Below are positions 11,691-23,212 of a stretch of DNA of 64,000 bases, one piece after another. Below the pieces are notes generated by a model that was not told the DNA's origin, made no database searches, and worked only from the letters and a program-made list of their open reading frames with translations. The position numbers were made by a program, and so were the translations under genes. Origin of the DNA: Tetrapyrgos nigripes. Lineage: Eukaryota; Basidiomycota; Agaricomycetes; Agaricales; Campanellaceae. The first letter of the stretch is position 1. Every line of letters starts with the position of its first letter. The stretch is taken from assembly GCA_013368315.1 (NCBI GenBank), contig JAACJM010000271.1, forward strand, positions 43,917 through 107,916, read 5' to 3'.

Positions 11691-11780
11691 GATCCATCAA
11701 GGATTGAACCAGTGTCTTAAGGATGTTGAACCCTCACTGCCACATGTTAAACAGGGACAGTGGACCACTACGCCACCGCA
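11691..11780 (-). repeat. tRNA-derived SINE head
   Basis: Read on the minus strand, 11775-11765 is TGGCGTAGTGG, a perfect A box of RNA polymerase III. Positions 11710-11701 read GGTTCAATCC, a perfect B box. An extra arm of tRNA-like sequence lies between them. The following minus-strand sequence toward 11570 would be the SINE body. No complete cloverleaf or acceptor stem was found, so this is not called a tRNA gene. Confidence 0.6.
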
Positions 11781-12314
11781 CCCCCCCACGTTGTGTTTCA
11801 CAAATGGATACCATTGTTGGTGGCTTGTCAGTAGTTGGCCAGTAGGTTTGGAAAGCCAGAAAATGAAGACTCAGGGGTGCAGCATTCAGCCTTTTTTGGA
11901 TGTGTAATAAGGAACATAGAGGCACCAGATAACCATTGCGGTGACATATAGTACTGCATGCGGGAAGGCCAAGGTTCGATTTTCATATCATGTGATTGAA
12001 CGCAGATTGCCCTTCACTAAGCAAAGGGTGATCTATGGACTCGGCAGGCCTGTTAGCTGGCCTGTTAGTAGCCATTGACTCATATATGCACAACATTGGC
12101 CCACATGTCCCTCGTACATACATTATACATTCTTATAAGAGATGAAGGGAAGGAACAAGACTTAACTGAAGATGAGCACCATTGACGTTGACACTGAACA
12201 GAGTTGACTGGGCAGTGAATTGTCACAGTGAAGCTGTCAGTGACATCAACAAAAATGTGAACAGTCATAGGATTCAAGACCAGTTCTCAGTTGTCGGGAA
12301 GGGATGAAAAGGGG

Positions 12315-12376
12315 CCTCCCCAGTCTGAAAACTTTTCTGAAGTCAACCTAAGTTAAGGCTTTAAAAGGCCCTGTAA
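12315..12376 (-). repeat. Fragment of the ACGAGGCC SINE-like family
   Basis: On the minus strand it matches the family found at 12490-12596 and 31485-31690. The order of motifs is AGGGCCTTTTAAAGCCTTAA, then TTAGGTTGACTTC, then AAAAGTTTTC. The copy is short and diverged. Confidence 0.45.
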
Positions 12377-12489
12377 ATTGAAGAGGATAGAGATAGTGTA
12401 AGTGGTATTGAGAATGAGACACAATGCAAACAGGGAAGATTTATTTATAGAAGGAAACACACGTTTAATGACGTCTAGTCGCAATGTTA

Positions 12490-12596
12490 GCTTGAGTGGC
12501 AATGAAAAGGGGTAGGAGTTTGAGGCTGTGGTAAAATTTTGCTACTGAATTGCGAGGTCAACATAAGTTAACTCGGCTTTTAAGAGGCCTCGTAAC
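12490..12596 (-). repeat. SINE-like repeat, ACGAGGCC family
   Basis: The minus strand reads GTTACGAGGCCTCTTAAAAG, then CCGAGTTAACTTATGTTGAC, then a CAGCCTCAAACTCCTACCCC block. This closely follows the copy at 31485. The first part resembles a degenerate A box and the CTCAAACTCC block sits where other copies have GGTTCAAWCTCCC, a B-box-like word. A (CTC)n microsatellite directly abuts its head at 12597-12620. Confidence 0.6.
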
Positions 12597-12620
12597 TCCT
12601 CCTCCTCCTCCTCCTCCTCC
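12597..12620 (+). repeat. CTC trinucleotide microsatellite
   Basis: About eight CTC/CCT units in a row followed by CCCCC. The open frame that spans it only reflects the repeat. Confidence 0.85.
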
Positions 12621-13420
12621 CCCAATGATCTTCACCCATCATTTGCGATACAGCTCTCTGAGCGTTACCTTTTCATTTTGTGCCCATCCCGTTGCGGGTA
12701 AAAAATACTCCAAAGCTGAGGCTGATCGTGATACTATTCTGTTGCCATTCCTCGCAAATATTCATTCCCATTTTGGTTTTCTGTCTAGAACAAGCACACC
12801 CAGCACTAACAAATATCCCGTGGCTAGAAGTTATTTAGGAAACTTCTGGAACTTGGTACTCGGAAACGGACTCGAAAACTTTAAATTTCTGAAGCCTCAG
12901 CAAGCAATCTGATTGGCTCGGATCGCTTCCGATAAATTGCTGAAGCACGAAAACCTTTTGTTTCCAAACTACCCCGTTCGCCAACTATGACCATTCATCC
13001 ATTAAAACCATTCCTCGGCGAAGCATCTTCGTATTCCTTGATACGCGGGCTCACTCAAGCCTATTGAAACTCGTATCATATGAATCAGCTGGCCAAAGCA
13101 GAAGGTTCAACAATTTAGCGGTTGACTCGGAGAATTAGAATTCTTTGTATGGCTCACCATTCTATGTCTCCAATATGCCGAATGGTGACGACTTCTTTCA
13201 AGTTAGTAGACTTACCAAGCAATAAGGCTTACTACGTCGTCTCAGACGAATCAGAGGTGGAACGGCTTCCGATCTTGATTCCTATCAAGTTTTCTTTTCT
13301 ATCCATTATTCACTAATAGCATTATGAACTCAGACTCGGATTCGGAGTATAAAAGCTGGACACATCCACTAGAATTTTACATCTTACCCACAGACACTCG
13401 AAACTCCCTAAGTCAACAAA

Positions 13421-14662
13421 ATGTCCAAAATGTCCACTCAGGCTCTCGACTTGCAAGGCAAAATTGCTCTCGTTACCGGTGGCGGAACAGGAATGTGAGT
13501 ACGGGCGTGGCTGAACCTCTAGGTACCTCTCGGTATCATTTCCTTTTCGCTGATAACCCCTCCCATGCATGACAGAGGCCTAATGATCGCAAAGGAACTC
13601 TCCAAAAACGGAGCCAAGGTTTACATCACTGGAAGACGTCTGGAAGTTTTACAGAAGACTGCCGCCGAGACAGGACTTTTCCCGTAAGTCCTTTACCTAT
13701 ACTATGATTCCTTCCTTCGATGTAGAGACTTACATGTTGTACATTCCCCCAGATTACAGATGGACGTTTCTGACAAACAGTCGATCGCCAATGGGGTGAA
13801 AGTCATCGATGAAGCTGAAGGGAAACTAGATATTCTAGTGAATAAGTAAGTACATAACTGAGTATCGTGCGCTGTCCCGGCCCCCATTCGAATTCATTCT
13901 ATCCGTTAAACCGTCGACTCACTCATTGTCTTCATTGTCTTCACAGTGCAGGAATCGGAGGCTTCAGATCCGAGCTTTTTTTCGGTAAACCGGCGCCTGA
14001 CGGCACCAAGATCGGAGAAGCACTCTTCGAACAAGACTCCTTCGAACAATGGACCGACGTTTTTAAAACCAACACTGCTGGTCCTTATTTCACTACTATG
14101 GGCTTTCTTTCTCTTCTTGAACGAGGAACACGTACAAGAGAGGGAGAAACGTCTAGTGTCATTATTATCTCTAGTGTTGGTGGTACTATAAAGGTCACAT
14201 CAGGGTTGGTAAGTCCTCAAGCAACCCTCAAAATATCGACTCTGATCCCCTTTCCTTTCTAGATCGCCTATCCAGTCAGCAAAGCCGGCGTCAACCACCT
14301 CACTGGAATGCTCGCCACACAATTCGCACTGCAAAAGATTCCCATCCGTGTGAATTGCATCGCTCCTGGTATCTTCCCATCCGAACTCGCACGAGAGTTG
14401 GCTGATGTAGCTATGGAACCCATGCCTGGGTTCTTTAATCCAGCGCCTCCCCTCAGGCCAGGGAGGTGAGTCGATCCGGATCCGGATCCGAGGGTGTCCA
14501 TACGATACGCAATAAGGATATCAATGACTGACTTTGCATCTGTGTCTTTACAGGCAATTGGAAATAGGATCAGCAGCCGTTTTCTTGTCCTCCCTCGCTG
14601 GTGAATTTGTGAATGGGATAATTATGCCTGTGGATGGAGGGCTTTTGTTAGTTAATCCTTAA
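13421..14662 (+). CDS. Short-chain dehydrogenase/reductase (SDR), intact
   Basis: Six exons join without a stop into a 282-residue protein: 13421-13494, 13576-13683, 13753-13845, 13947-14208, 14263-14465 and 14554-14662. All five introns have GT...AG ends and are 54-101 nt long. Classical SDR motifs are all present: TGGGTGIG for NAD(P) binding, a conserved Asp (QMDVSD), NNAGIG, the catalytic Ser in IIISSVGG, and YPVSK for the catalytic Tyr and Lys. VNCIAPGIFPSE follows. An oxidoreductase of soluble cytosolic type is expected. There is no signal peptide and the substrate cannot be told. A second in-frame ATG at 13430 is also possible. It is the best preserved host gene in the window. Confidence 0.95.
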
Positions 14663-15042
14663 TTCTTCGAAATCGTACTAAGATGACGGGATTGTATGTA
14701 GCTATATACACAAGTACCAAGTTAGTCGTATATTTGAAAAACCCATGGACGATCAACAATAGGCATTCAACAAGTTGGCAATCTCCAGTGAGAAGTCAGT
14801 GAATCTCCGCCACGGGCCAGAGCGCCAGGTCTATGCATATGGAAACTTAACCGATATAAACTCTAGGAGAAATTAAGAATAATATTATAAGCTACAGAAC
14901 GACTACAGAAAACCGACGAAACGACGCAAAAATCCGCCTTCGAACTCCAGGATCGTTCAAGGTCAACTCTTAAGATGCAGAACTTACCGGGTCAAAGTCA
15001 AAGCAAGCTGCGCCGTGTCGCAGAGGTACGACAAGGACCGGT

Positions 15043-15911
15043 TACGGGTATATACTTATACTTCAGTACATACATCTTGTCGCTGCTAGCTTCATTAGAC
15101 TATATCCATGTACGTTGAGTTCAGTGAAGTGGATGCTATGGTATATAGTAATGTGCGGGCTTGGGCTCGAAGCCCTAGGCCGGCCCAAGCCCAGCCTGGC
15201 CTTTGAGGAGGGCCTGAAGGCCTGAGGGCTCGGGCCCGGGCTTTCAGCGACACTTAGTGACCTGTTACTGACCAATAAAAATTGTCAATAAATAGTTGAA
15301 ATTTCTTTTTGCAGACATTCTCACCAAGTTCTCACACAATTTTACAGTTGCTCGACGTCTAACCATCTTTCTGGGTCATCCCCAGCTGCTATCCACAACT
15401 TGTTGGCATCAATAATGTTGGGTTTGGGTCAGTAAATGCTTAATGTAGGTCAGTGGCTATCACACAAACTTAACTTCAGACTAATCCAACACTTCAATTG
15501 CGACTTTTTGAGCTATGACATCATCCTAGTCTGAGCCGGGGCTTCGAGCCCAAGCCCGGCCCGCACATCACTAATGGTATAAAGCTAGGGCCCCGCACTG
15601 TCCAGTATAATACTGGTACGCCCGTATTTTTTACGGGTCCAGTACTGGTACAGTTTACCCGTCCTCGTATTCGTAAACTGAAGGATTTTTTGTGTGCATC
15701 CATATCTCCGGTATGTCTTGTTTAGATCTATCTACGAGCCTAAATAATTATACAGTTTAGATAACTCCAAAATTGTGCTGGCGGCGGCCTTCCAGCATCC
15801 ATCAGGCGGGTCGCGGGTTTGGAGCGGGATGAATAAGCCAACCCGTCCCCGTCCCCGCCATACCCCGTATCCGCGACCCGTCACTTACCCGCCAACCCGT
15901 GCTATTCCCTA
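15043..15911 (-). mobile_element. Truncated copy of the TAGGGAATAG hAT-type element
   Basis: The end at 15911 reads TAGGGAATAGC on the minus strand and matches the intact element at 46932-47506. The other end is missing: homology stops at 15043, so the left arm broke inside this element. It is further interrupted by the 428-bp hAT-type element. Its GC-rich subterminal block (15830-15900) is full of ACCCGTCC and CCCGCC motifs. Confidence 0.75.
15146..15573. mobile_element. Non-autonomous hAT-type element, 428 bp
   Basis: The element begins TAGTAATGTGCGGGC and ends GCCCGCACATCACTA. It is flanked by ATGGTATA at 15138-15145 and 15574-15581, an exact 8-bp duplication. The right arm of the inverted repeat carries a single uninterrupted copy of this site at 47265-47272, a natural empty site. 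The ends differ by a short CCGGG indel. It has no coding capacity. Confidence 0.95.
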
Positions 15912-15919
15912 CATATATT

Positions 15920-16702
15920 TCACCTTTCCCTGGTGGAGGTGCCTTCACATGCCTTGTAATAATACTCATACTCCTCCACGGGGCCTGTGCCCAAGCAGGG
16001 CCGAGTCGGGTTTACTGAGGGCTCCAAAGTTCGACCTGCCAGTGGACTTCTAACAGCACCACGCCTGGCAAAGGCGAGCCCAAATCTAGGCCTTTGAGTC
16101 GAGCCGGGCCCGAACATCATTAGCTGATCCTCACGTTGAGACCGTTGAGGCTTCGGGTCTTTCTGGGCCGATTTCTGCTCTGCGAGATGAGACAGAATCA
16201 CTGTTGCGATACGGTATGGTAAGTGTATGTGTTATTAGACTGCCAACGAATCGAACTTACTTTGGACGATCTCCGGACTCGTATCCTCAGCGAATTCGAC
16301 CTCATAGTCAAGATTGGCAACTTCCAAGTCTCTGACAGCAAAATGATCACAGTTCTGATAGAAGATGTCTGTCCAAAAGATGTCGAGCATCAGTAAACAT
16401 TGCCTGGAAGATCACAATTACACTGCGCACCCTGGCCAGCTAGTAGGCTAGTATGAGTTTTAACTTTGTCGCCCTTTTTTAGCTTATTCACGAACTCCGC
16501 TGCTTCAGTGAAGAATCCGGTCTGGCGTGCTGTAAGAAGAGGCAAGTTGATGAACTCGTTCATAAGCATGCAGAGTCTAATTCTAACCTTTGGGCTTCAT
16601 GTTTCCCATGGTTATCTTGGGGCCATTGACTCGCTTTACAGTGTTGCTATCCGCGGCGAATGCGTAACAGCCACTGAATCCAAATGCCTGTGTTTCGCTC
16701 AT
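15920..16702 (-). pseudogene. Arm gene copy 1, unrecognised spliced gene with truncated 3' end
   Basis: This is the inverted counterpart of 46134-46934. Exon 1 runs from the ATG at 16702 to 16588 and starts MSETQAFGFSGCYAFA. A second exon encodes TGFFTEAAEFVNKLKKGDK. A third holds FYQNCDHFAVRDLEVANLDY, and the last starts ILSHLAEQKSAQKDPKP. The exon 2-3 junction has no donor in a phase that keeps the frame. The last exon ends at a TGA (15922-15920) just before the hAT end. The sequence is paralogous to the gene at 44768-45601. The family was not recognised. Either the gene is broken or it makes a short protein. Confidence 0.5.
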
Positions 16703-16948
16703 GTCGCAGTGGGGAAGAGTGGATGGAGGAGGAGAAGAATCAATTTGTTAGGTTCTGGGGCGAGACTGGGCGTATGTCTGCTATTTAAGTATGAAATGTC
16801 ATCGCAACATGTAGAACGAACCACTAGCGCATAAATAGTGCACGGCGATCATGTTCTTCCGTTCATAGGGACAGATGACCTACATTCGGATAACGAGTGG
16901 CTTTATTACGAGCAAGTTCACATGCAATTCAGTCACTACCATGCCGGC

Positions 16949-17735
16949 ACACCAAAAAGACAATAAGATAGAAGCAGCCAGGAACTGACACCTCTTATGT
17001 AAGCTCGGCAAGTCGATAACGACGACCGCTTCTCCTCCGTCCCACATCCCTTTGCCATGATTCTGCTCAATAGGAGTTGTAGCTAGAACCATGTACTTCA
17101 ATTCCTATTGAGCAGAAATGTGATATCTTACTTTACTCTCAAGTTTTACCAAAAAAATTTCCGACCTTTTCTGTGACCTCAAAAAGTGTTCTTTTAGCGT
17201 TTGCAGCAGTTTTTGGTTTTTTGACCTCTCAGGTTTGGCGTGTGGCTGTGCACTTATTAAGCTTATTAATCCATACAGTAGCTCAAAATGGAACTTCGTC
17301 TGAGTCGGTCCAACACCTGCTACCATGCAGAAAGGCTCTGGTCTCATCATAAAATATGGAAGTTCACTAAGTATCAAGAACCCTGAGGCTCTGAAGCAGT
17401 AGACTACCTGTCATTACTGTGCTATACAGAAATACAGCCTTGTTCCAGAGCTGTGTCCATGTAAGTGTGCACCACAAGCTCCAGGCTTAGCTATAGCTCA
17501 GCCCAAGGGGGAGGCAGCTAAAAATTTTTTACATCCACTCAGAAAAATTTTTAGTGACCTCGCTAGACCCCCCCTCCCTCCACCTACCTTATATGGTATA
17601 TCTGTGGTCACATGATACAGAGATAAGATATCATAAGCCCTAACCCTAGCTTAATCCTGCCAAAAAGAGACGAGATAAGATGTCCAGGCTTACCCCAACT
17701 CCACTCATGACAAGTATCTATATCAAATGCGACTA
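16949..17735. other. Flank between inverted-repeat arm and pogo element
   Basis: No gene recognised. A perfect 10-bp inverted pair, CTCAATAGGA and TCCTATTGAG, lies near 17068-17109. A block near 17540-17590 (TCAGAAAAATTTT, then CCCCCCCTCCCTCCACCTACC) is related to 23000-23045. Confidence 0.4.
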
Positions 17736-20458
17736 CAGTCGAAGCTGTCATAACCCATAGCCCTATAAACCCATAATCTGTTAATAGCCATACTTTTTTG
17801 AGGATCCCATGCTCGTTCCCATTCAAAAACCCATAACTCTTTCAAAACCCATAACCCATACCGATTTTCACGGTCCATAACCCATAAAATACTGACTTTA
17901 CTGATAAGGGTCGTACATATCATATGAGTTTCAGGGAATATTTCGCTACCGAGAATGTTTGAGCTTTTCGGGGAATGTTATGAGTTCTCCTAGATAAATT
18001 TGAGGCCTTTGGGACCCCTACAGACGTCGTAACTCGTCCTTTGCTAGTTCTATGACTCTCTCTTTACACGTTCTGAAGCAAGGCCTGTCTAAAATCAAAA
18101 AACAGGCTGAAAAACGAAAACAGAACATCCTTTCACGTCTGCAGAAGAAGGAGCATGTTCCCGATGAAGACATTGACTGGCTAGACAACGCTGGCAACTT
18201 TGTGGATGAAGACCGAGTTTTGGATGCATTGGAGAACGCGTCGGACTATGAGAGAGGCTTGGAGAGACTAAACTCAGCGGATAAGCGCGTCGTAGATCGG
18301 ATTAAAGAGGTTATGGGGTCATCTGTCGCAGTGGAAGGGAGAACAGAAGCTGGGGATACACTTCAAGGGTCAAAGGGAGAGCAGAGTGGAAAGAAGACAA
18401 AGCTACCAGGGAATAAACGGAAACGTACGTACGTTTTTCATTAATCTTGAAGGCTACCATTTACACGCAGTCGCTTTATAGGTGCTGAGAAGAAAAGCCC
18501 ATCTTCGACTGAGCCCAAAAAGCCCACGAAATCAAAAGATGTCGATCCATCCCCCCGGAAGAAAGAACATGCAACTCTAGAGCAACGCATCAAAATACTT
18601 AACTGGTATAGGGACGAAAAAAAAAAGGGCAACAAAATCAGCCAATCACAAACGGCTGAACATTGGAACACGATCTACCCTAAATTGCAGCTCAAGCAGT
18701 ACACGATCTCAGATTGGCTTAGCAATGAGGACAAATGGCGGGAGGAATACGCAAAGCATGAGGGTGTTGCTTCCAGAATCAAACGTGTCCGGCAGACAGA
18801 GAACCCGGAGGTGACCGAGATGTTGGATCTTTGGGTGTCGAAAGCCTTGGAGGATGGTATCCAGCTCACTGGAGAAGTGATTTGTCAGAAGTGGAGGTCT
18901 TTTGCCGAGTTGGCTGGGGTTCCAAAGGATGACTGGTTGAATCTCAGTGATGGATGGTTGGCTTCCTATAAAACTCGGAATGGGCTCAAGGAGTTTAAGA
19001 GGCATGGGGAGGCTGGGTCTTTGAGTTCTGAAAATATAGAAGCTGAGCGCAAACGGATGATGGAGTTAATTGCAACGTATGGGTACAAGCTGCGGGATAT
19101 TTTCAATATGGACGAAACCGGTCTTTTCTACTCGTAAGTTGCTTTACCTTCGATGATATCAGAAGCTGATTATATCTACAGTATGCCTCCTGACCGAGGT
19201 CTCTCCAATCAGAGTTGCCCTGACATCAAGAAGCAGAAAGTTCGTCTTACCTATGCTTTCACATCAAACGCTGATGGTACGGAGAAACTTAAACCTCTTG
19301 TCATTGGGAAAGCATTTCGGCCTCGGGCTTTTGCGAAGAAAACCGGTGAACAGCTCGGATTCCAATACCGCAATAATGCGAAGGCTTGGATGACTACCGA
19401 GATCTATCAGGATTGGTTATTGAGGTGGGACCAAGAGATTGAAATCAAGGACCCACAACGCCAGATCCTTCTCTTACAGGACAATTTTTCCGGTCACGTC
19501 GCACCCGAAAATCTCAAGCACATCCGAGTCGAAAACTTTGAGCCTAATCTGACTGCTCATGTGCAACCCATGGACGCCGGAATCATCAGATGCTTCAAAG
19601 CGCATTATCGTCGCCTTTACATACACCGTTCCATTTCTCGCTATGACGCTGGGATCACCCCCTCCAAAATCTACGAAATCGATCAGCTACAGGCAATGCG
19701 ACTTGCGGAGATTGCTTGGAAAGAGGTTGATGCATCCACCCTCCGAAACTGCTGGAAAAAGACAGGCATCCTTCCTCAGTCTGCCCTTACCTCCAATGTC
19801 CCTGCTGTTGTTGCTGTCCCAGTTTCTTCCCTTGTGAATTCTACTCCCAACGACCCTGTGGAATCTGCGGAGAAGTTAGTTGAGCAGAGTCTCGATATCT
19901 TGGAGGCCACTGGAGCCCTTCAAAAGGTCAATCGAATGGCTATCGACACTCTTCTCAACCCAGATGGAGAAAGGAGATATATTAATGAGAAGAAGACGGA
20001 GGAGGAGTTGATGGAGGATATTTGTGATTCTGTTTTGGAGGCAAGGGATGCACTCCAGAACTCAACCCTCGACAACGATCATGATGACGAAGAGATTGTA
20101 GAACCCCCTCCTTCCCGCCGACAGGCCCTTGAGGCTGTGTCGACGCTCACCAGATACATCAGTACCATCGATGATGAGTTTGCGCGGAAGCTGGAGTCTC
20201 TCCTTGGTTCATTCAGCCGCCAGACTCGTTTGGAGGACATTCGTGCACAGCACGACACGCAAATTACGGATTACTTTCAAAGGTCTACTTAGAAGATAGT
20301 ACATAGTACGTACTACGCATTAGTATCTGGCTACTAAATACACTTTCCTAATTAAGCTGTGGGTCCGATTTGAACAGAATTTCTGTTAACCCATACTCTC
20401 TCGAAACCCATACTTTTGAGTGTCTCCCGAAATGTATGGGTTATGACAGATTCGACTG
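17736..20458 (+). mobile_element. Complete pogo-type (Tc1/mariner) DNA transposon, 2723 bp
   Basis: Terminal inverted repeats of 24 bp differ at one position. Both begin CAGTCGAA and continue CTGTCATAACCCATA. They are flanked by the dinucleotide TA (17734-17735 and 20459-20460). CAGT ends plus TA duplication are typical of pogo/Fot-like elements. Subterminal AACCCATA words recur several times on both sides (17752-17890 and 20385-20440) and probably bind the CENP-B-like domain of the transposase. The single transposase gene inside is uninterrupted, so the element could be active. Confidence 0.95.
18052..20292 (+). CDS. Pogo/Tigger-like transposase with CENP-B DNA-binding and DDE domains
   Basis: Three exons (18052-18424, 18482-19133, 19182-20292) join in frame to 711 residues. 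The introns are 57 and 48 nt. After a lysine-rich first exon, residues 150-210 form a psq-like helix-turn-helix (LEQRIKILNWYRDE, then QTAEHWNTIYPKL). A second HTH of CENPB type follows (LDLWVSKALEDGIQLTGEVI, then WLASYKTRNGLKEFKRHGEA). The DDE_1 catalytic domain shows all three acidic residues: FNMDETGLFYS, LLLQDNFSGH and QPMDAGIIRCFKAHYR. The C-terminal tail is acidic and variable. The protein should bind the element ends and cut at TA sites in the nucleus. No stop or frameshift was found. Confidence 0.93.
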
Positions 20459-20650
20459 TACCCGTGTGAGGATTTCGACGGCTAATTAACCGAGTAAGGC
20501 ACAAAAGTCACATGATCTGCGCAGCCTTCCGACGGAAACACGGCCGCGCCTTACTGCCGCTATTTCCGTTGATGCCACGCGATGTACATACTAGCGCGCG
20601 CAAACTGCAAACCTAAACTTATGAAACCTAAACATCTGCCTCATGTCCGC

Positions 20651-21069
20651 AAACTTTTGTCTATGTGATGTGACTTGGACACTTTCTGTGTCTTTGCTCT
20701 ACTTCTAAAGCTATATTGAGGTACCAGAGAGCCTCAACTGCGGTACATGTAAGGCTGATTTATGAATCAATGACTGCCTCAATTACTGACTCTGTGCATC
20801 TCAGAGGTGCATTTTCAATGTGAATATTGTTTTTCTGAATTCTTTTTATGAAACTGAATAAACTTTTGCCTATGTAATGTGACTTGGACACTTTCTGTAT
20901 CTTTGCTCTACTTCTAAAGCTATATTGAGGTACCAGAGAGCCTCAACTGTGGTACATGTAAGCCTGATTTATGGATCAACTGACTGCCTCAATTACTGAC
21001 TCTGTGCATCTCAGAGGTGCATTTTAAATGTGAATATTGTTTTTCTGAATTGTTTTTATGAAACTGAAC
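20651..21069. repeat. Tandem duplication, two units of about 209 bp
   Basis: The unit starting AAACTTTTGYCTATGTRATG at 20651 recurs at 20860. Both share the TGACTTGGACACTTTCTGT, GAGGTACCAGAGAGCCTCAA and CATCTCAGAGGTGCATTTT blocks. Divergence is a few percent. It lies between the pogo element and the Helitron remnant and may be the Helitron's truncated flank. Confidence 0.85.
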
Positions 21070-21281
21070 AAATTTCCAGACCAAACTCTTCAAGAACAAA
21101 CTTTTCTCTTTCTCTTTTCCTCTGGCCCAGTCTATAGTACTATTGACATGTATGTACTTGAGATTGTCTTTTTTGTCTAAGTTACTCAATTACCAACAGG
21201 AATCCACAATCTTCTCAGGAGTATGTTTATTTTTTTGTGTAATATTATTTATTAACATTATATTAGTCCTCCACATACTCC

Positions 21282-22504
21282 AGAGCGCAAATGTCAGGTT
21301 GAGCGTGAACGTCTGCGTCATATGCAAGAGCTGCAGATGACCTCTCCAGATCAACATAATCGTGGCACTTCTCATCGCCACACTCCTTCTCCTCCCTCTC
21401 CCTCTCCTACTCCTCTTCAGATTCCCAGACATACATTTCCATATCGGCGCTCTCCATCTCCACCCTCTCCAGGTATCCGTAATCTATTTCCTCAGGCACT
21501 ATATCCTATTCCTGGACACATAGCATATGGAGACCCTCCTCCTCAACCTGACTTTCTTACTGCAGCTCAGATTCAGCTCCGGAATTGCACTGCAGCACAT
21601 GATCATGCAGTAGAGGAGCGGAGAAGACAGGAACAGGCTGAGTATGAGGAAAGACAGGACCCTTCCAGTCATTGTCAAAGGCACCAGACAGCAGATTGTT
21701 CAGGCATCATTCAGGAAATCTCCTCTGTGGGCCTCTGTTGATGTCTTTCATCTTACTGAAAATCAACGGCTACTCAATGAACCAGGATCACAGGAGTTTG
21801 CAGACTGGCTTCTTGATATTGGATGTGGCAAAGATCTTCCTCCCAACAATGTGGTCATCCTTCCTGAATCCATCTTCCTCCAACGCTCTATTCTTGCATG
21901 CCGGAATGATGATGTGGATGATATCAATTATGCTATTCTTCGCATCTTTTTCTTTCTGCAGATCATATAGAAACAGAACAGGGTGCTGATGCTCCAGGTG
22001 CTCAGCCATACCCAGCAGAATTTCTACAATCATTGAAGGGTTCAGGTTTGCCATTAGCATGCTTGCAGTTGAAGGAGGGCTGTCCCCTAATGCTTCTGCG
22101 TAATCTGGACCCTGGAAATGGCCTGTGCAATGACTATGACAAACCGTTTGCTAAAGTGCCAAATTCTTGGTGGCACATATGCAGATGAAGTTGTCTTCAT
22201 TCCCAGAATAACTCTCACTCCTTCCAATGACAGCATTCCTATACCTCTTCATCGTCGTCAATTTCCTGTTTGCCTTGCATTTGCTATGACAATTAACAAG
22301 TCACAAGGCCAATCATTAGAGAATGTGGGGTTGGATCTCAGAACCCCAGTGTTTTCTCATGGGCAGTTGTATGTGGCACTTTCAAGGTGCACATCAGCCT
22401 CAAAAATAAAAGTTTTATTTCCAGAGTCAGAAGAGGAGGTGGAGGAGGAGCAGCAAAAGACTCTTGATATTGTCTTTCCAGAGGTTTTGGCAGGCCTCAT
22501 ATAG
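21282..22504 (+). pseudogene. Helitron PIF1-like helicase, internally deleted
   Basis: The 5' part (to about 21660) encodes a low-complexity Pro/Ser-rich stretch. The frame then shifts into PIF1/Helitron helicase sequence: FRKSPLWASVDVFHLTENQR near 21710-21770 and EFADWLLDIGCGKDLPPNNV near 21795-21855. After another shift comes the conserved C-terminus: [18 protein letters not shown] near 22285-22340 and [12 protein letters not shown] near 22360-22400. The upstream helicase motifs with the Walker A box are missing. The remaining gene is a fossil made of at least three frames. Confidence 0.82.
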
Positions 22505-22845
22505 GTATGTCATTCTTATTAAAGTAATAGACTGATTTTGACCACGCTTATCTCTTCTTTTCTCAGTAACAATCAATGTATATAAGGTGCAGTTAATAAG
22601 TACATAGTAGAAACAAAAGGTAGTATAGAAATACATTAAATATTAACCCTCAAATATGAGGCACTGGCTGAGTATATAAGTGCATCAAAATATCAAACCT
22701 CAAATACGAGGTGCCAGCCAAGTGCATGTATACATACTCTTTTATCGAGGACTCGGCACCAGCCGAGTCTGAGCAGGGTCCAGGGGTGCAGCCCCTGCGA
22801 GTTGTGAATCTGTGCTGTAGGCAGGTGCGAGCGATAGCGAGTCAT

Positions 22846-22860
22846 CGTGCCGAAGGCACG
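22846..22860 (+). other. Helitron 3'-terminal hairpin
   Basis: Perfect 6-bp stem CGTGCC/GGCACG with a GAA loop, 10 nt before the presumed end. Such hairpins act as the replication stop signal in rolling-circle transposition. Confidence 0.6.
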
Positions 22861-23212
22861 GGTTCACAGCTCGTGTGTTGCATATTTTGCAACTTCTTGT
22901 GGAATAAGTAGCCAAGACAAAGTGGAAAAGTCTTGACACTTTACAGCTGTAGGTGATTAGCCGAAAACAAGCTCAAAGCACCCTATTTTAGGTGCAGTCA
23001 GAAAAAATTTTCCCGAGGTTGGACCCCCCCCTCCCACCCTACCTGATGTGCCGGATATTCGGCCCGCCTCCCCCTTGGCTCAGCCGGCGCTCTGTTTATT
23101 GTCGAGACAAAAAAAAATATTTTGGAGCCAGGCAGATTTGGCGCTTTCCCACATTATGTAAGCTGCTTAGTAAGGGTGTCGGTTCCTGGCTGCCTCTATA
23201 TTAGACATGAAC

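Larger units (their letters stand above)
15043..16948. repeat. Left arm of a long inverted repeat
   Basis: This segment is a near-identical inverted copy of 45891-47371. The match starts at GTTACGGGTATATAC (15043) and ends near CATGCCGG (16948). It contains a gene copy (15920-16702) and part of a hAT-type element. It differs from the right arm mainly by a 428-bp hAT-type insertion at 15146-15573. The arms lie about 29 kb apart. Confidence 0.93.
21282..22875 (+). mobile_element. 5'-truncated Helitron remnant
   Basis: Fragments of a Helitron helicase gene are followed by a structured 3' end. The terminal hairpin CGTGCCGAAGGCACG (22846-22860) is followed by about ten bases and CTCGT, close to the CTRR-T end of Helitrons. 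Upstream of it is another stem, GACTCGGCACCAGCCGAGTC. The Rep (HUH) domain and most of the helicase are missing. No target duplication is expected for this class. Confidence 0.75.

Noticed and set aside
11691..11780. A functional tRNA gene
   Set aside because: Pol III boxes are present but no acceptor stem or full cloverleaf can be drawn and the A-B distance is too long.
12550..12912. Open frame with a proline run as a gene
   Set aside because: The prolines come from the CTC microsatellite and the start lies in a SINE-like repeat.
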